From assembly GCF_016859285.1 (NCBI RefSeq), contig NC_053400.1:17068001-17132000 (forward strand): 64,000 nucleotides of DNA. Direction: 5' to 3'. Shown here in pieces: positions 1-13,200 of the stretch (its first letter is position 1; every line of letters begins with the position of its first letter). The notes under the pieces are model-generated. The model saw only the letters and a list, made by a program, of their open reading frames with translations. It was not told the origin of the DNA and did no database searches. Made by a program: the position numbers and the translations under genes. This stretch comes from Xiphias gladius. Its lineage: Eukaryota > Chordata > Actinopteri > Istiophoriformes > Xiphiidae.

Positions 1-3000
1 ATTGGACAATTATAATACTAGCTATTCCAGTTTAGGTCGTGTTTAAGGAGACACAGCAGCCATAATTAGACTAAATACCACAGCATACCAATTAATAACA
101 ATTACAGTATGAATTCAAATAGCCACACAAAATGATCTTGGAGCAAAATATATAAACATAATGACTAGACATGCAAAACTGAGTTCATCTCATGAAAACA
201 ATGTACTGTGTATAAGCTGAGTGAAACTCCTAGCAATGAAATGTGCAGCACCTGTCTGCCCTCTATTGGATGCTAAGTTTAAAGCTGTCTTTCCTCTTCC
301 AAGGATGCTGAGCAATGTGTTATCAGACACATTTTAATTAAAGTAATTATTTTAAATTTGGTGGTTTTTACAGAGGAAACCATTCCCAGCTCTGTGGGCC
401 TAAGACAGGAAAGTAGAAGGTCTAATGTTTGTGAAATTGCTTTGTATTGTTCCAAAAATTGTACTGATGACGACACACAATGTCAGGATGCTTTGAGTTA
501 TGTCAAGTGCTGCCCAATAATTCCGTATCAGAAAGTAAACTTGAGAAACAATTCCTTCACACTTCACTGTAGCTCCTCTGACCTTCCTGAAGGCCCAACA
601 TCATAAATTTCTCAAAGACTAACCAAGGCATTTTAATATTACTCCAATAAAAATCCGCATTGATCACATACTTTTTGAATATTGTTACACGAATTGACTT
701 CCTTAAAAGAAATCTAAAAAAAAAAAAAACTAAAAAACTAAAATGAGAACACATAATCATGTATATCGTGTATTCCCATGGACCTCCATCAGAAACTTTG
801 GGAAATTTATAGTGCAAGAGACCGTGACTTAACCCGTGGAACTTAAACATCAAACACAAACTAAACTCTTAGTGTTTTCTAGACGCTAACCCAGAGAATT
901 ACAACCATATCTAATTTTAGTATACAGAGGAGATAGTCAACAAATTCAGTATTTCCCTTTGTAATTTTTGCGACTTACAAAATGAATGTAAATGTGCTTT
1001 TCTGCTTGTGAAGAAAAACATTGCAACTTTTTTGGATATAGTTTGAAACTTATGTCTAAGTGTAACAGTAAAAGTTATTTTAAAAAGGAACTGACAAAAA
1101 GTCTGAGTGGTTAAATATGACCAACTTCAATTAATTCAGGTCATTTTCTCTATCTGATTATTGATATATAATAATAATCAGTGTTTTTCATTTTTTGATG
1201 TTTTTGATAAATGAGATCAAAGAATATAAAGTTTAAAGTGGCATGAGATGACATGAGACCTCTGATCATTTACCAGCATAAAGCAAAACAAAATGTACCA
1301 CTGAAAACATTCTTCGACATACAACAGCGGCAGGAGGAGGTGATTCTAACTGCTTATCATTGATATAGACATGATTCAGCTCTCTGAATCTATTGTCAGT
1401 CATCTTTCATTACCTTCTTATACTAATCCGACATAACGCAAACTATTGAGGTTTCATTATAAGTGGAAAGTTGACTCTGGCATTTCTAAGTTAACTCTGT
1501 ACATAAGTGAATAAGTGATGAGTACAAACCCATTTCCTTTTCCACATGAAAGAAACAAGAGCAAGATTCAAAATTTGGAGGATAACCAGACCACCTTTCA
1601 AATGTAACACATTTGGGAGACTCATGGGTTCAGTGTATAGTAAGACAATGTTGCCATCTAGTGAGTAACACAGCAAAATCCTTTCTGAGCCAATAGTTTC
1701 TATTGTGAAGGGACCATATAAATAGTCTTCACCACCTCACCTTTAGTGAAACTGATCTGATTTTACTGGTATTTTATTTTTTTATAAAGTGTATCTTCAC
1801 CCCCAGCTCTGAGCCTTACTCCACCCACACCATAATTTTGAAAAATGCTAAAAAGTGGGCAAGGGGCTGAGCGGAGGGGGCAGGTGGGCGGGGGGCGTGG
1901 ATGTGAGAGGCAGGAGTTGCTCAGTGACCGCATGGCACCTATGCTAGAGGGCTCTTTTGAGGTGGAGGTCCTATCCCCTCCAGAAACCCCTGAACCAGAC
2001 ATTAGTTTGATGGAGGACCATGGTGGTCCCAAGCCGTATTAATTTCGAGCCGTCGGCTTCCGCTCCAGTAATGCCTGAAGCCGGAGCTCTCGGAGCCGAG
2101 CATGTAGTTAGTATAGCAGTCTCGCCACAAATGCCGATTGCAAATGTACATAGCAGTGTGTTGCTGTCAAGGGACCTGCTGCCGTCTGCAACCACCGGCA
2201 AGTCTTATGAGGGTCTGAAGGGAAAGAATGCAGTCCGGTAGTGCTTCTACAGCCATCAATAGCAAAGTCAGAACCAATGTCCTAAAATTAAAAAAAAAAA
2301 AAAAAAAAATAACTAACTACAGGGTAAGCAAAAAATAGTGTTAACTCCTGTGAATGATGAGTCTGGATCAGTTTATTTTAAAATTAGCACGGTTTCACAG
2401 ACTCAGTTGCAGGGGGTGATGGGCCGCCCACCTCTGATTACAGGTTGTTAACATTCTTCTTTTATATAAATTAAAGAACATAAAGAAGTCCCAAATAGTT
2501 GGCTCTATGTCAGCATTGGCCTTACAAGGTCCACGATAATTTAAAACAGTAGAAGACGTGTTGAGCCATTTACAACCCATGAAATACCTATTTTTATAAC
2601 TTTTGAAAGAAATGTCAATATCACCACCGGCACCGATATGTTTCATCACAGCACAGTCACATCATTTAGTTTACAGCTCAAAAACATGTTAAAGTGTACA
2701 GTACCTCTTTAATAGGTGGAAATAGTGCTTTCTTCCCTTGAATCTAATGCTGTATAGTGCCTATACTTTGTACCAAACATCTGGGCAAACGTAGTCTATC
2801 CCTCAAAGAGATACCATGTTAATTTGATTTGATTTCTTTTTCATCTTGCTTAGTGACACTGAATTGGGCTGTATTGCCATGAAGTTGGCATCACCTGTGA
2901 AACTGGAAACTAAAAGCTGCAAACATAATGATGTTCAAAAATTTAAAACCAAATTATCATATACACAACTCCTGACAGTTATGGGAAATGTGAGATGATA

Positions 3001-3015
3001 CCCACTATACACTCA
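1..3015. other. Intergenic region upstream of cdyl2
   Basis: No convincing exon was found. Open frames are under about 100 codons and resemble no family I know. The sequence is AT-rich with short A or T runs. The one patch of different composition, around 1845-2310, is listed separately. Confidence 0.6.
1845..2310 (+). other. GC-rich block ending in an A-run, possible retrocopy of unknown origin
   Basis: This block is much richer in G, C and CpG than the AT-rich sequence around it, and it ends at a run of about 20 A. Two short overlapping frames lie in it: 1845-2042 (65 codons, ending in a Pro/Glu-rich stretch with SPPETPEPD) and 2020-2241 (73 codons). I recognise neither. The coding-like composition plus A-tail would fit an old processed retrocopy of an mRNA. 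It could equally be an unrecognised SINE or a small CpG island with an unrelated A-run. No target-site duplication was found by eye. Confidence 0.25.
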
Positions 3016-4749
3016 ATTGGCAGTTTATTAGGTACACCTAGCTAAAACTTATGCAGTCTAAACCAAAATGAAATCCAAAGGAGTTGATTCAACTTTTTGG
3101 TCATTTTGGAGGCAGCAGTTTGTGGTGCCGTTGAATTGTACTGCATTATACAGACAGGTGTTTCTATTATTTTGTCAACCCTATGTATACAGTCGGGACT
3201 GGAAGTATTTGGACAGATACACATTTTTCATGCACTAAAAAAGCTCACACATGGCTCAGAGTTGACTGAGAGTTGAGAGTTGCCATTTAGATTGAGGTGG
3301 AGTTGTCTGTTAATATGAAGAGTGAAGATGATAATAATGATGCTTATAAAAAGCAAAAATCTATCAGAGATATCAAAAGTAGTTGGTTTGCCAAAATAAG
3401 CAGTTGGGTAAACTCCAAAAAAGCGGGTGTGTACTGGAAAACTAGAAAATGACAACCTGGTAGAAGAGCAGAAAAACATTTGCATGGTGAAGAAAAACCC
3501 CTTTTTGAGTGCACAACAAGTCAAGAACACTCTCCAGGACGTAGGCGTACATGTTTCCTTGTCAATGATCAAGAGAAAGCTTTATGACCATAACTGCAGA
3601 GGATTCACCACAAAATGAAAACCCCTGGTAAACCTCAAAAACAGAAAGGCCAGGCTACAGTTCACAAAAACAAACTTAAATAAAAACGGTAGAGTCCTCG
3701 AACAAAGTTCCATGGACTGAAATGGACTCTATCAAAATGATGGAAAGAAGAAACTGAGAAAAAAGGAACAGCTCATGACCCAAAGCCACAACCTCATCTG
3801 TAAAACATGGTGGTGATTGTGTTATGGCTTGGGCATGTACGGCTGCCAATGGAACTGGCACACTGGCCTTTATTGATGATTTCACTGCTGACAGGAGCAA
3901 TAGGGTGAATGTAGAAGTATACAGGAGCATTCTGTGAGCTCAGATTCAGTCAACAGCATCAAAACTCATTGGACGACATTTCATCATTCAGCACGACAAC
4001 AATCTTAAACATACAGCGAGAGCAACCAAAGAGCTTTTCAGGGTGAAGCGGTGGAATATGCTTGACCGGCCGAGTCAATCACCTGATCTCAGTCTGACTG
4101 AGCAGCATTCCACTTGGTGAAGACCAGACTAAAGGCTGAGAGACCCCACAACAAGCAAGAGCTGAAGGTGGCTGCAGTGACTCTCTGGGAGAGCATCAAA
4201 AAGGAAGATACAAAGTGTCTGCTGATGTTTGTGGGTCAAATACTCGAGTTAGTCATTGACTGCAGAGGATTTTCCACAAAATATTAAATATGATGATTCT
4301 GTTTCATTTAATGTGTAACAGTCCAATTAGTGTTGAACCCCAAAAATTACGGCACTATGTGTTTATGGGGCTATCTCTCCCACACAGTTCTTTCTATATT
4401 GATATCAACCCACTCAAATTAAAGCTGAGACTTGGCACTTTAGTGTATTATTCATTATTTTATTTCCAATTGACTGTGCTGAAGCTCAGAGCTTGAAGAA
4501 CAAAAAAGGTGTAACTGTCCGAACAGTTCCGGTCTTGACTGGAAAGGTAAGCTAAATAACAGAAACAACTCTGTATAAGACAATACAGTTCAACAGCACC
4601 ACAACCTACATCCTCCAAAATGACCACACAGTTCAATTAACACCTCTCTAAAACAATTTCAGTAAATAACCTTAAAAAGGTATGATTTATTGAGAGACTG
4701 TTGCATTAGACTGCATTAGTTTTAGCCAGGTGTTCCTAAAACTGCCAAT
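3016..4749. repeat. Palindromic (foldback) DNA element split by a Tc1 insertion
   Basis: The left arm runs from 3016 to about 3180 and begins ATTGGCAGTTTATTAGGTAC. The right arm runs from about 4552 to 4749 and is its imperfect inverse, ending CCTAAAACTGCCAAT. Matching blocks continue inward: GGTCATTTTGGAGG on the left pairs with CCTCCAAAATGACC on the right, and TTGAATTGTACTGCATTATACAGA with TCTGTATAAGACAATACAGTTCAA allowing for mismatches. Without the insert the element would be a hairpin of roughly 370 bp. Palindromic repeats starting with this motif are abundant in fish genomes and are non-coding. I do not assign a transposase superfamily. Confidence 0.75.
3190..4541 (+). mobile_element. 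Tc1/mariner-like DNA transposon, decayed
   Basis: The element is bounded by inverted repeats: CAGTCGGGACTGGAAGTATT at the left, and at the right the inverse of CAGTCAAGACCGGAACTGTT. Both continue into GGACAG followed by TACAC. A TA precedes the left end; the right flank reads GA, so that half of the TA duplication looks mutated. The interior translates on the plus strand into scattered Tc1 transposase pieces, for example a helix-turn-helix-like stretch at 3481-3618 ending in IKRKLYDHNCRGF. Many stops break the frame, so no transposase can be made. It sits in the loop of the palindromic element at 3016-4749 and is therefore the younger of the two. Confidence 0.8.
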
Positions 4750-5545
4750 GCATATCTTTGTTACTGAATGAAGTCCCACCTTTAGATTTAGATTTGTGCC
4801 CATGATGCTCGCAAAGATTTCTTTTAGCCAAAAACTGACTATCATGAAAGTTACAGTTATAACCTTTCCATCAGAACTGTCTCATTCACATTGAAAAGGT
4901 AGATAACGCTTTAGGACTATAAATATCTGTACTATTTGTTTTAGCTTTTTGATCATTTATGAAAATAATAAAAGCTTGGAGATCAGAGACAGACAAAATG
5001 TCTAAACCAAGTAGAACAAGTGACATTATGGGGACCATGTTTAGACAAGCCTATTTTGGATGCTGAGTAATAATGTTATCAGATTCCTTATTGTCATGTA
5101 GTTTTCTTAGGGCTTCAGACATTCACCAGACCTCTCTCCTCAGTAACATCAGCAGCAGTAACCTTTCGCTATGCACGCAGCTAAAAAAAGTTACTGTAGT
5201 TTTTCAACCAAAGCTTTATTTTATCTGTGCCACTCTCCCCATCAATATTACATGGCAAATGGGTTTAACTGTTATTCATAGTTCTATGAGCTCAAACTAG
5301 TCCCCACAGTATTCTTCAGTGATAATATTTAAATCTAGTTCCATGCAGCTCAAAAGTAGCTTGGTTTGCTGAGCACATTTTATTATATTATTTTTCTAAA
5401 AGTCAGACCAGTTAAGCCTACCACTATTAACGTTGTTACCTGTAATAGACAGGTAAGGTCTCAACAGTTACATTCATATGAACAGGTCTACATAGTCTAA
5501 AGAAGCCATCCTGTGTACTGTAGAGATCCATGTTAATCAGCGTAG
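4750..5545. other. Intergenic, no feature seen
   Basis: AT-rich sequence with no recognisable exon, RNA gene or repeat boundary. Confidence 0.5.
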
Positions 5546-6045
5546 NNNNNNNNNNNNNNNNNNNNNNNNNNNNNNNNNNNNNNNNNNNNNNNNNNNNNNN
5601 NNNNNNNNNNNNNNNNNNNNNNNNNNNNNNNNNNNNNNNNNNNNNNNNNNNNNNNNNNNNNNNNNNNNNNNNNNNNNNNNNNNNNNNNNNNNNNNNNNNN
5701 NNNNNNNNNNNNNNNNNNNNNNNNNNNNNNNNNNNNNNNNNNNNNNNNNNNNNNNNNNNNNNNNNNNNNNNNNNNNNNNNNNNNNNNNNNNNNNNNNNNN
5801 NNNNNNNNNNNNNNNNNNNNNNNNNNNNNNNNNNNNNNNNNNNNNNNNNNNNNNNNNNNNNNNNNNNNNNNNNNNNNNNNNNNNNNNNNNNNNNNNNNNN
5901 NNNNNNNNNNNNNNNNNNNNNNNNNNNNNNNNNNNNNNNNNNNNNNNNNNNNNNNNNNNNNNNNNNNNNNNNNNNNNNNNNNNNNNNNNNNNNNNNNNNN
6001 NNNNNNNNNNNNNNNNNNNNNNNNNNNNNNNNNNNNNNNNNNNNN
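5546..6045. other. Assembly gap (500 N)
   Basis: Exactly 500 unknown bases, a common placeholder for a scaffold gap of unknown length. Reading frames across it are meaningless. Confidence 0.98.
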
Positions 6046-6389
6046 CATGGTAAACGTAAGGGTTCCCCGTGGAGTTTTCTTTTAAATAAATTAGGTTTGT
6101 TTACTTTTAGTATTTCTTTCTAAAAATGCATCAGTCATTTCAGCAAATGCCCAAAAATCAATAATTGTTCAACTGGCAAAGTCCACAGCAGCCATACTGT
6201 GACTCTTGGCTATCAGGAGCAAGGAGAAAAAGTCAGGTGACATTATAGAGCCACAAAATTGACAGAGGGAGAAGCTTAGGGTGGATGGGTGTGTCAATAA
6301 TATATGGGACTTTGCCTTAGGAGACCGCTATTTGTTTCCTGTTTCCAACTGAGGGTCAACACTGGTTTCTTATAAACATGACCATGACA

Positions 6390-6535
6390 GTTCCCTAACC
6401 TTAACCAAGTGTTCATTATTCTAGCGATTACGACGAAGGTACCCTAACCTTAACCTTCACTTTAACTAGTAATTTTAACCCAAACCAAGATGTTTTTCTA
6501 ACCTTAACTATATACTTATTTTAACCCAAGCAATG
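6390..6535. repeat. Degenerate TAACC-rich tract
   Basis: Repeated CTAACCTTAACC and TTTTAACCCAA motifs at about 6390-6535. These resemble the degenerate TAACC-rich minisatellite-like sequences scattered through fish introns and spacers. No regular unit length is visible. Confidence 0.45.
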
Positions 6536-7979
6536 ACCAATCTCAAAACCTATCTAAGTTGTGTTTTGTGCCTAAAGCAAAACAAATCTAAACAATAGTG
6601 ATAAGGATTTGTAATGGTTTTGTAGGGCACTGAAAAAATTATGTCATCCTGCTCATTCGGCCTTCAGATCAGAAAACGCTAAAGTGTTTCACTCTAGGGG
6701 GCATGAACAAATGACGTACTTTCTCATTTAATTTGGAGGACTTGTCATATGTGCGTGCATTTGCATCCTTGTGCATGTCCACATGATATAAACAAAATAG
6801 CAAACTGCCAATAAAAGCATTGCTCCACAGCACTACTAGTGGTCAAAAACTTTGGAGGGTACCTTTAAGTGACCATAACTCAAATGCAGTATGTTTGACT
6901 TACTCAGAATTCATGATAAGAAAAAAAGTGCTCTTTTGTTTTGTTTATTTGCTCTCTACTAATAATAAAATCTAAATGTATTGTAAATAATCAGGTTCAT
7001 TTAATAATGAACATTGGTGATGTTTTAAAAGTTAAATGAAAAGCAAGAAACAGCTAGTATGCCTTATTGAGTAATTGTCATGCCATAATAACTGCCATGC
7101 CATTGTCATATTAACTTGTTTTTCACTTGTTTCTGTTGTGATAACTGAACATATTAGCTAAACTTTTGATGTTTTAACACCGTACCTTCACTGAAGAGGT
7201 CAGTAGTGAATTAAATGATGCAAAGTGATAGACAAGTCACATTCCCCCCTGCCACAAAAGAAAATAGCAACTGGCTGAACACTACTGACAGAGGAAATAG
7301 CATCTCTGTGACTACAGGAAAAGAAACCATTCATTTCCCCTTTTTTAACGTACAATATACTTTACCTGCATTATTTGAAGTATACAGTACTGCCAAAAGC
7401 AGACGCAGGTGTCAACCAGAAACATATATGGCAAAATGCAGCATTTGGTTTATATTGTGAAAGGTGATCTTGGAAACTGTTGATCTGTTGTTTTCTTTTA
7501 TGATAAATAGCTTTTTTTTTCCTAATGGAGAAAGTCTGTAACTGTCTCCTGAATTAGCTAACTGAACTCTATCCAGACAACACTTCCTGTTTTGCCATTT
7601 CCTCATCCTTCCCACATATCTACAGTTTAAGTTGCTTTTCTTTTATTAAGCAAGGCAAAGGTGCTGTATATTGTAATATGGAAATATAGCAGCATGATTT
7701 AAAATTGTCAGATTGCCTGAAACTGCATTAGCTTTCCTTTTACAACTGTTTAAAACCATTTTTGAATTTTGTCAGTGTAACTACATCAAGGAAAGTCCAA
7801 TGTTCCTTTTTCCTCCCATTCAAGAACATTTCCCCCCTTGGCTTAATAAAACACAAGGGAACGTCCACAATAGCTTTCAAAGAAAGATTCATAAGGAGAA
7901 TGCCACATGAAGTGCACAGTAACAGATGCCTCGGTAGTCACAATAAATGGTGTTACAGGATCCTAGGAAACCTTTTTAC
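6536..7979. other. Intergenic, no feature seen
   Basis: AT-rich sequence. The small open frames at 7215-7460 and 7713-8070 have no recognisable domain and no coding-like composition. Confidence 0.5.
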
Positions 7980-8190
7980 ATTCACAGACACAGGTTTGGA
8001 CTACACTTGTGAGGTCCTTGACATAATGCATTCCCTAGCTTCTAACGCTAGCCTTAACCATCACAATTAATCGCCTACCCCAAACTTTACCCAAAATGGA
8101 ATTGAAACCCGTGTTAATCTTAACTCTAAAACCAAACCTTCCAAACAGCCCTTTGAGGATTGGCTGAGAAATGTCCTCCCTTCCTAGGTC
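7980..8190. repeat. Dispersed fish repeat with TAACCC-like core
   Basis: The order of motifs is ACAGGTTTGG, then TTGTGAGGTCCTTGACATAA, TGCATTCCCTAGC, a degenerate CTTAACC/CCTACCCC core, CCAAACAGCCC and GAAATGTCCTC. I know this arrangement from many teleost introns and spacers, where it reads 'TGAGGTCC..ATGCATT..TAACCCTAACC..AAACAGCCC..ATGTCCTC'. It is non-coding. No insertion duplication is visible. Confidence 0.55.
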
Positions 8191-9959
8191 TAAAACTGAA
8201 AGGATAGAAAACAGATAACATACAGTATAACAGAAGTGAAATAGGCACACACACAAGTCTTTATTGAACAAACAGAAAGAGATCCCAACTCATACTGTGT
8301 TTTTAGAGACTTGTACCAATATATGGACTCAGATATACACTATGATATGATGGAATATTGGCAAATGAAAAAAATAATTTCATATGTACATCCAGATGTG
8401 TTTTAGCAAGTGTTAGCCTTAATAACTCACATTTCAAGCTCCATCATATTATTTAAAAAAAAGTGGGCTGTTATTCTTTGCATAACAGACATGACCACCC
8501 CATTCTTGTTGGGAATATTAGTTTATTCTTAGGGTATCTTAGGGTTCAGTAGCTACAACAACTAATGTAGACCCATGAAATGTCCTTGATTAAAAGTCAT
8601 TCTGTGCAGTATTTCAAATCCTCCTAACTAAGCATACTTTACATTAGTATTAAATGAAGGGTAAAATGTGATATCGGCATGGCAAGTTCAGTGTTTTCAA
8701 CAAAAATGATGTGCTCAACTTTTCTTCAGCATTTGTTTTTACAATGGTGTTGTTTCTTTCTATTAAAACGGCATGGTGAGATGTTTTTACTTTGTAGCAC
8801 ACACACACAAACAGTTATGCTCCAAATCCGGTATGGCCTGGAGAACAGTTGCACATCATCTGCACAGAGCTCCTTTCCCCAGACCTCAGTATCAATAATG
8901 TGAAACAGGCAGATTTAGTTTTCATATAAATGCTCCTACACACCGAACTGAAAATCAGAATACCTTGCAATGTTGTATAATTTCTTAGAATTTTGATTTT
9001 AAGACTGTTTCAGTCAAATTTTAAGAGAGTGATAGGAATAGTGACTAAGGGTTCCTTAGTTTGTCGATTTTTGTAGTCGATCATTTGTGCAGAGGCATGT
9101 GTGATCAGTGTGAAATTTTAAAAGAATGAAAGAAAGAAAGTTAGTGAAAAAAGATTAATTATTAATAGCTTTCCACACTTTCTGCATATTTCAGTTGGAT
9201 CTTTTTTTAAAATTATGAATTCTATACTGTGCATGATATTTTAAAAATTTATATTTTAGATATTACTCTGGTTTATGTAAGAATTTCTTGGTGAGAACCA
9301 AATACAATGGAGAAGACATACGGTGAGTCAGCTCAATCACAATGATCTGTTTATCTTCTCAACATTTCAGTTTAGCCATATTCAGAGTCACAAATAATCC
9401 AGTCATGATGACACTCTAATTCACGCGATGCCTTACCATATGTATCTTCACCATACAGCCTACCATAAAGCAGTGGAGTACAACACTGATGTGGCGATGA
9501 GCATCCCAACTCTGTCCTTGTTGGACTAGGTGTTGGCATGTGAAAGTACACGATGATGATTTTAATTTTACAATCATGTTAACCATAATTATGTATTGTG
9601 TTGTGAAAGTGATGAAGTAATTCTGTGGTGATTCCCAGGTCAATGAAGGGGTGCACGCAAACATCAACAGTTTCGCAGCTTCCAGTAGGTCACAATTCAT
9701 TACAAGTAGTTCCAAATAATTCGCTCTGCATGTTTCCTTATAAATCTAAATTAGGGTGAGGTCGGTTCTTTCTTTGACAGTAAAGTGGACAGGTAGAGTA
9801 GGTCAAAAAAAAAAAGGGATCTATTTCAGCTGGTGTGTGTGAACACAAGACACCCAGCATATCATCTCCCGTAGAGTAGTTGGATTGCAACAGAGCTTAG
9901 TGGAGCATGGCGCATGCAGACCATCAGGCTGAGCATTCTTAGCCGGGAACTAGTTCTCA
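8191..9959. other. Intergenic, no feature seen
   Basis: No exon recognised. A short CA/GT-like stretch lies near 8800, and the remainder is AT-rich. Confidence 0.5.
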
Positions 9960-10211
9960 GTCCTGCACTTGGGTCTGGGTAAACAGCACCGCCCCGATGG
10001 TTGTTTGTTTTAAATGTGGAACGATCCATCGCAGAGCGCCGGGCTCGATTGACACTGTCTGCTGATCTGCTACTGCGGATTGCTCAGAATAACAAGGCTG
10101 CTCGCTAATTCCCGTCTATCGGGGTTTTCGCCGAAACACCGAGAGAGTAGGGTCCAAAAAAAGCCAACAAGGCAGGCAAGAACGCCGCGCCGCCGGAATC
10201 CGCACCCCAGA
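9960..10211 (+). promoter_or_regulatory. cdyl2: cdyl2 promoter / 5'UTR region, CpG-rich
   Basis: Composition changes from AT-rich to CpG-rich here and stays so through exon 1 to about 10860, as in a housekeeping-type CpG island promoter. The start codon at 10212 follows a GC-rich leader with CGCCGCGCCGCCGG-like sequence. No TATA box was picked out, and the transcription start cannot be placed by eye. Confidence 0.5.
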
Positions 10212-13200
10212 ATGGCTTCGGGAGACCTTTACGAGGTAGGATAAAACCATTTCCAAGAAAAATGCTCTGTAATATTGACGAATAATGGAATTAGGAAGTA
10301 AAGGGGAGGGCGTCACGTATGTAAAAAGCGGTGTCCTAAGCCCTTTAACAGGCGAAACTAACCCTTCTCAAGCTTTGCGAAGACAAGGTTGGTCAATTTA
10401 TGCCTGTACTTTATGTCGCTTCTGATATACTTTGACACGATTCTTCGCGGCCGAAGTAAACAGATAAGATGTAATTCACGGGCTGAACTCCTCAGTCTGT
10501 CGCCGAGTTGAAAGTCGTGGTAAAGTGACAGCAGCGCTGAGCGGACGGACATGGTGAATAGCTACAGACGGAGGGATGATTCTGAAGGTGCGCGTACATG
10601 CCAAAAGATATTTTGTCATCACAGCCCTTACGGCGGCGTGACTGCTTCGCAGGCTGTTTCGCACACAAGCTGAGGCACCGGTTTATTTTTGTCGAGCGGT
10701 ATAAATAAGTCTTGTGTGAGCTTCTTTCGTGGTTCGTTTGTGAATTTGTGAAATGAGGACTCCGACGGCGCTGGGCTCAAAAGTTGCCCCGAACGGGTTG
10801 GCAGGAAGGTCACGCTGCCCTCGTGCGCAACATCACTGTGGAACCGGTGCCAGAATTTGCATGAAGCCTGGTTCCTACATCAGCTGTACTGAATCAAGCA
10901 GTTACTGTCATTAGCCTTTGTTACGCGGGACATGGTGTCATATGTTTTAGTTCATGGTGGTGACAGAGAGAGAGGGGGGCTGGGGGGGGGGTTTCAGTGT
11001 TTGATGACTTCAAAGAACAAATAAATGAATAAAGTCAGACATAACAAGTTAACAATTTTTGGAAGTATGCATTCTAAATATGCCTCAAAAAAGGGTCCCT
11101 CTGAAGCCAAACCTGGTGAACCTCTCACGAGTGTTGAAGTAGATAACATTATCTGCTCAAAGCACTGACAAACAGCATATGATGGGTCAAGCAGGGCATC
11201 AGTTAGAAGACAATACATTAAAAAGTGAGAAGCTGTAAGTAATTGCCTTTTCACAAATTGTTTCTCACAGTTAGGCCCACTGGCTGTAGTAATTTGTATT
11301 ACACTTAGTACTCTTTTTGTAGCTGAAACTCATTCACACATTACTGACTTGACGAAAGTCCATATTTGACTAGGCCTCCCACCTCCTCAGGGTCCCCCAG
11401 ATGTTCATGTGTTTTGGTTGTTGGTAGTTTTTTCTTATTTTTCTCTCTTTCTCACATTTCTTTTCTTTCTTTCTTTTTTTCCCACAATTTATTACTACAT
11501 GGATTTTAACAGCATATTTCTGCTTAATTAATTATGCTCCTTGCATGTGGGAAAAACCATTCACATCAGCTTCCAACTTGTAATTCCAAATTACGTGAAT
11601 GTAGTATTACGTCAATGAAGTAGTAGTGAGCAATACTGTACTTTTGTTCTAGGTTTGACTATCAGATTGAGAATGATGATTGTTCCACACAGGCTGTTGT
11701 TTTGATGTGAAATCGGCCTCATGTGGCAGCCTGTACTATTAACCTGTGGTCACTGGAAGTTGATGAATTTTCTTTGGACCTGATTGGCTGATCTTCGTTG
11801 AACAGGTTACTGGTTAATCATGATTCATCACCAACAAAATATGATTTATTTTTGTTAGTAACACTGTGTTGGCAGGCATGACCCATCGTTAGTCAGCTGA
11901 GTCTTTCAATTGCTCGCCCGCGATAATGACAACACCTCCATGGGTCCACAGTTCTGTTTAGAGTGACCAAATTGAGAATATGGCCAGATTTCACTGGTGC
12001 TGTACAGCGTTAATTTAAAAATGACCAAAAATAATCATTTGAAATATGGAGAAGGGGTTCTTCTATTGTTGGGGTGAATGGAAAGTCATAATTTTGAGGC
12101 ATGTGTACATGTTGGGAATGCCAGCATCAATAAACTAGCTAATTAAAAGTTGTTTGTTTGATGGTGCTGTAAGAGTTGTTTGAAAAGTGAAGGCAGTATT
12201 GTCAGTTAATGTCTATTGGTGGTGTTGTCTTTTGGAATTTGATGGATAGGACTGTTATGGCAGAGTTTGGGATTTAAGTGTGAGAGGAGAGGTCAAGAAA
12301 TGTATTACATGTAACAACAGAATCTTGTATGTTCTTTTTTTTTTTTTTTTTTCAAAAGCAACGTGACTCCAAACAACATAATACAGGAGGGATTCACTCA
12401 TTTTTCAAGGACCAGGCCAACCTCACAAGGTTTACAAAGAAGAAGAACTGCTTGACATCACTCAGAGGTTTCTAAAAAGATGCTGTGAGGCCTGAGTTTT
12501 GGCCATTAGCCATCTTTGGAGCTTTCGAGTTAGAAATTACATATTTTGGAAATAAGATGTTTGGGAGTCATGGAAGTGTAGCCTTGGCTTAGAGGCTTTG
12601 AAATGAGCAAGCAGTGACCTCAAAGACTCAGTGAGACAGGTCGAGACCATGGTTGGGCATTTAAATTCAGTACTTTTCTGGTATTGTTCCAAAGTGGGAA
12701 AGAATTAACAATTTGAACTACAATTATCTGTCTGAATTCAAAATTCAGTCTATAGGATGTTCAGATATCAAGAAATCAAATAATCTGAGAGGTAATGTGG
12801 GAAAGCATTTTTGAAAAATTGAGGATAAAGGTCAGGCTGTCTGCCAACTACTGAAGAACTCCTACTTTGTAAAATGTAATGAGGTAGCGGATGCACTGGT
12901 AGAGAATGGAACAATGTCAGTTCAGTAACTTAATTGAGAAAACAACAATTTGGGGTCAGTTGCTACTTTTTAATTTGTTTACAGCCAACATTTGACATCT
13001 AAGTGAACCTCCACCAAAAATCTGCCTTTTGAGCATCAAATTACTCGCCTCCTATAGGCTTGAAATTTAGCTGCCCAAAGTTTGTATTTTTATTGATGAA
13101 GAACAATGACTGTGCTTTTCTGAATTTCGTTGGTAGCAAAAGATTGTAAAGATGACAAGTTTTAATCACTTTTGTTACTGTCCTTGTTGATGATGGTTAC

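Noticed and set aside
5530-6123. Long open frames on both strands near 5530-6123
   Set aside because: They are made almost wholly of N and are gap artefacts.
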